Assembly (NCBI GenBank): GCA_015680685.1
Contig: MNCI01005810.1
Span: 484,772-548,771 of the forward strand
Source: Gnetum montanum
Lineage: Eukaryota; Streptophyta; Gnetopsida; Gnetales; Gnetaceae
Reading direction: 5' to 3'
DNA length: 64,000 nucleotides
In this document: positions 60,087 to 64,000 of the stretch, piece by piece
Layout: every line of letters starts with the position of its first letter
Position numbering within the stretch: position 1 is the first letter of the stretch
Made by a program: the position numbers and the translations under genes
The notes under the pieces: generated by a model
The model's input: the letters and a program-made list of their open reading frames with translations, nothing else
What the model was told of the DNA's origin: nothing
Database searches by the model: none

Positions 60087-63000
60087 ATGCCTCCCAAGAA
60101 AGAACACACACACTCGATGCTCGCTAAGGTCAATGAGGTGAAGGAAACCCTAGGGTGTATGACACAAGCACACGTCGTGATGTGAGATGTGACACCGTTG
60201 ACCCGATAGGCTGCTATGCTTCTTCTGTTTCCTCATGCTTCTGTTATTTTTTTTCTTTTATTTTCTATGATTTAGTTTTGGCTGTCTATGTTTTCTGTCA
60301 TCACATTGTCATTGTTTTGGCCTTTTACACCATCGTTGTTGCCATTTTGGTTGAAGCAGATGCATAAACACTATGATAAAGTTCCTTGCAAAGTTGCCTA
60401 GACCCCCATTGCTGCGGCTGTCATTACCATAGAGAGTTGGATGATTTTGGCTACTTGACTTTCAAATGGCATAGCATAAAACCTTCAGGAGGGTTTGGCC
60501 ATATGTGATGCAGTAATGTAACATGTGTTCTATTAAGGCATAATGTTAACTACTTTTGTTAGGGTTAATCGCTATATTCCTATGCTAGGCTATTTTCGCT
60601 ATGCTATTTCTTTCATGTTTTTTGCTACGCTATGTGTAGGAAGAGGATTATGCTATGCTACATGCTAAAATGCTAATTTTTGCTATACCATGTGTTTATT
60701 ACATTCAAACATGATGCTAACATTTGTTGTTGTGTTCTGCAAGATAGCACTAAGGCCAATTCTAATTATCCTATAAATTGTAGGGATCTTGTGCTACGTG
60801 AACATACCAGTGGTCCATGTTCCTCCTCCTCATACACATGTGGGAGATCAGGTGATCTAGTTCAAGGTAGGAGCATAGGAATTCCTACAATTCCTCCTCC
60901 AATGCTTTAGTGTGATCATTTGGTCATACCTGGCAGAGGAGGTAGCAGCTGCTATAGTAGAAACCCTGTTGCTTGGGGCAAGCTGGGGTATTCTAAGGTT
61001 CTTAACAGATGGAACAATCAGAAGCAGCTAGGGAGAAGGATCTAGTCAGCACCCCAACAATTTGAGGCATTTGGCTTGGATCTGGAACATGCCTGAGTAC
61101 GACTACTACCATTCTTACAACACATTGTTTATTGCACATCATATGGGAACGTGTTTCCAAAACCCACCAAGAACCGTCTACTATGCTAGTGGGTGAGTTT
61201 TGTAGCTATGTCCCATTGTATTATGCAATGTTTTCTACCCTAGATGAATGTTAATGGCATGCTTTTTTTACCAAGTTTTACATCAACAAGAAGGGGCTTC
61301 ATGGTGATACGAATGCATTGAACATAGCACAGATGGCGCTGTAGGAGTTTACTTCCACTGAGAATATGCGTGCAAGTGTGATAGGTCAATGCAGGGGTGA
61401 GTACCACACCTATCCAGACTAGTATCCCAATCTCTACAATAGATGCAAGGATTTTAGCTGGTTGGACGAGGGATGGGCACCATTCAAATCAATCACTGTT
61501 GAAGATGTCCTAGTTAGCCTTCTGCCATTCTCGTTACAGTATAAACCTGGTAAGCTAAGCGGTATGTTATATGCATGTTCAAGTGCTATTGTTTTCTTCC
61601 TTTTCCTACTATCGATGCTTTGCGTAACTCCTCCTCCCTTTTTTTATTTTTTATGATTTTATGCTAACTTCTCTTATGAAAACTGCTATACAAGCAAAGA
61701 AGTCCCAGAAGATGGCGGTGATTACCTCTAAGAATCAGGAAGCTAATGTCTACTTCAAGTACGGGGACATAGATAGTAGCCAATAATGGATATGTGACAA
61801 GGCCTCGAAATCCTTGATCAAGCATATTTAAGATGTTGGACTCATGGATTTATTCCTGGCCCCAAATCCAAGTGTCCCTACTACTAAGATGCTCTTCCTA
61901 GCTGACTCCTTCTTTGACAGGGCATACCACTTCTGCATGCTTATACACGGTGTGTGGGTGTTCATTGAAATTAATGACTAGCTATTCGCAGACCTTTTTA
62001 GTGTTCCTACTAATGGAATCCTCATAGGGTCAAAAAGCAATAAAGAGCTAAACCTTCAAAAGGAAGACATCGAGAAGTGGATAGGGATCCCCAAAGAGTG
62101 AAAGGGGATCCCTATGGAAAAGGTCAGGGTGGGGTCTACTAAGGAGGTTTATCCTATCTTCCGTGCTTGTGTGTTCCCCCAACTACTTTCCCAAGGGAAG
62201 ATCCTTGGGATTAAGTAGGCCTGGGTAATGCATGAGGTCATGGAGGAGGGTGCTCACTACAACTAGGCTAGGTTTCTGTGTAACAGCTTGCAGACCAAAA
62301 TCGTGGAACTCCATAAGAAGCAGGAGTCTCATTTCAATGTGCATTATGCCTTCTACATAGCCTGTTTGAAGTGTTTCGTGAAGTTTCTGGTCATCCACAA
62401 GAATGGGACCTGGGTACTATAGAATCGCAATCAGATTTCCAAGCCATAGATCCACCAAATCCTCTAGACCACCTAACCCCAAAATCCCCCAGAAGAAATT
62501 GGGGATTCATTCTCCATGACGACTAAGGATCAAGTGGCCCACAATTTCCATGGCCAAGACAACGTAGGAGAGGTGCCCCCTGCTACCACTGGTAGCATAT
62601 CATAGGGGAAATGCCTCATTGCTAAAATAGTGGCTAGTAAGTTGCGGTGAAAGAGGCCTCTTCTAGTTGAGGAAACCCTCTACATGGAAGAAGAAAAGGG
62701 ATGAACACTATGGCTCAAGTTACGCAAGACGCAACCCCCCATTAGTAAAAACCCTCATCAATGCTTATTCCTTCACCTATTTTGTCAGTTCCTACTACTC
62801 TGAATAGCGTAGTGTAGCGTAGAACCTACTTTAAGCTAACCTAATTTGAGTTAATGCAAACATGTTTTTGGTTTCCAAAGGAAGAAAAGGAAGAGGAAGA
62901 AGGTGATGAAGAGGTGTCAGCCCCTATGACAAGGGCTACAAATAAAGACATGGAGGCCCCAGTCTTAGGGGAAAGGGCCCTGGTTAAGAAGGAAAGATCT

Positions 63001-64000
63001 CCTATCACTAAGGAAAGGGCTCTTTTTGTCAATGAAGATCCTCTTGCCAATGAGGAGGACATTTTTGGATATGAAAAGGATGATGGTGCTTTAAAAGGAA
63101 AGGTGCCAACGAATAAAGAAGAGACCCACATCGACCTGGCAGGGACTTCTGCCAAGGATCCTACCATCACCTTGAATCAAAAGGGAGGGGAACTACAACT
63201 AGACACTGGTGAGTTTAACAATATATTTTCCTTATCATAGTCTATTTTGATCATTGCTAACACATTGAGTTGTATGATAGATGCCAATGTCAATGTTGCA
63301 AGACCCCCTCTAATTCGTGTGGAATCGTGGGCCGAGACCCTTAACAAGCTTACATTTATGTAGGGGGTCATTGATGACATCATCGATCACCTCAAGTAGG
63401 TTGACACTAAAGTGGCGAAGTAGCTACACTAGACGCCCTCATGCTACTATGCTAGATGCTTTGATTTTTGCTAACCTTGCTACACTAGTGGTGGCTAGTG
63501 GGCTCCTTGTGTTGTGATAGCCTCTCAACTCAAATGGGACCTGACACAGCCTTTGAAAATCGGTGCCATGATTACATTCCCACCCAAAGTGATCGAGGTG
63601 CCTCACTCTGCGTACGATGAGGCTAGAAAATGCGCTTTGCACTCGGCACGCTCCTTGTGGGAGTATAAGCGCATCAACGAGGACTTGTGGAAATAATTCT
63701 AGAAGGCTGAGAAGGAGAAGGCCAACTTGAGTGCCAAGGTGGAAGACCTCAAATCGAGGAACAAATTTCTTATAGTCCATGATACTAATGATGACAACTG
63801 GTGCATGGCTGTGATCGATTATGCCTGATATTGGATAACTGTGCGACAGAAAAATGAAGCCACCCGAGAAATAATAGAACAACAAATGCAAATGAACTTG
63901 TTGGCCCAGAAGAATCAAGATTGGGAAGATTATGGTGCCAAGGTTTACGAATGGGGGCAGTCCCAAAAAAACCACAAACACATGTATAAATTAGAACGTG
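60087..64000 (+). pseudogene. E4 antisense gene (continues beyond the window)
   Basis: Exons inferred from GT-AG borders and the other copies: 1, 60087 to about 60208 (MPPKKEHTHSMLAKVNEVKE); 2, 60744-61192 (donor GTGAGT); 3, 61276-61549 (GTAAGC); 4, 61695-62744; 5, 62881-63208 (Lys/Glu-rich start EEKEEEEGDEEV; donor GTGAGT); 6, 63281 to about 63420; 7, 63521 onward (coiled coil, cut by the window end). HAD-like segments: LIIL-stop-IVGILCYV, EFLQFLLQCFSVIIWS and YNTLFIAHHMGTCFQNPPRT. Exon 4 holds LMDLFLAPNPSVPTTKM and HGVWVFIEIND. Several stops. The start ATG at 60087 directly follows another ATG (60084). Confidence 0.7.

Larger units (their letters stand above)
15901..64000 (-). mobile_element. 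E4: outer Tat-type Ty3/gypsy element, runs off the right edge
   Basis: Read on the - strand. Its 3' LTR is 15901-17645, followed inward by a polypurine tract and 3' internal sequence to 18283. E3 interrupts it there. It resumes at 54648 with the 3' region, integrase, second RNase H, RNase H and RT (to 59230), a repeat array and the antisense gene (60087 to the window end). Protease, gag and the 5' LTR lie beyond 64000. On the left it is embedded in the LTR of E5, which stops exactly at 15900. About 11.7 kb of E4 is visible once E3 is removed. The coding parts carry scattered stops. The assignment to E4 of both flanks of E3 rests on the GGGAG duplication and on homology of both flanks to the matching E3 region at 20018-21290. 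Confidence 0.85.

Overview
This window looks like intergenic repeat DNA from a large plant genome. I see no chromosomal protein gene, rRNA or tRNA. Almost all of it is Ty3/gypsy LTR retrotransposon sequence of the plant Tat/Ogre type, recognised by gag, a retropepsin-like protease, a YVDD reverse transcriptase, a first RNase H, a second archaeal-type RNase H and an integrase. The elements are old: they carry many stop codons, and the differences between paired LTRs are almost all C/T or G/A transitions, as expected where methylated DNA decays. Element size and preservation would suit a gymnosperm or another giant plant genome, but that assignment is weak.

Layout. Bases 1-13707 hold pieces of several elements: an LTR fragment (1-1667), a 5'-half element E1 on the + strand (gag, protease, then a gene on the - strand), a head-to-head piece of the same antisense gene on the + strand (E7, 9735-11580), a complete LTR with primer-binding site (E6, 11581-12740) and about 1 kb of poor sequence. 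From 13708 the window is a nest. E5 (LTR only, - strand) is interrupted by E4 (- strand, 15901 to beyond 64000). E4 is interrupted by E3 (- strand, 18289-54642, target duplication GGGAG). E3 is interrupted inside gag by E2 (+ strand, 32161-49886, target duplication GTGGG). E2 is a nearly complete 17.7 kb element and E3 about 18.6 kb without E2.

How an element is organised. The order is LTR, primer-binding site (TGGYGCTAGAAGGAGGGCC), leader, gag, Pro-rich linker and protease, a stop, about 6 kb of spacer, then RT-RNaseH-aRNaseH-integrase, a repeat array, polypurine tract and LTR. Short arrays of one shared unit (core TAAACTAG next to a GYCNNNATGRC block) sit at three junctions: after protease, before RT and after integrase.

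The main discovery is in the protease-RT spacer. Every copy holds a gene on the opposite strand (E1, E2, E3, E4 and fragment E7). It has about eight exons with GT-AG borders at the same places in each copy. In E3 and E4 a conserved TATA box lies 158-160 bp upstream of the first ATG. Its 5' exons resemble a plant FCP1/NIF-type HAD phosphatase whose motif IV aspartates are replaced. The long exon 4 resembles plant transposon-associated proteins, and the 3' exons encode acidic and coiled-coil regions. The RT ORF has its own conserved start (M-x-[IT]-H-H), preceded in E3 and E4 by a conserved splice-acceptor-like sequence. A reasonable model is that the spacer is an intron of the sense transcript that carries an independent antisense gene. 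Short palindromes found in the LTRs also occur in this gene's introns and differ by subfamily, which hints at shared regulation.
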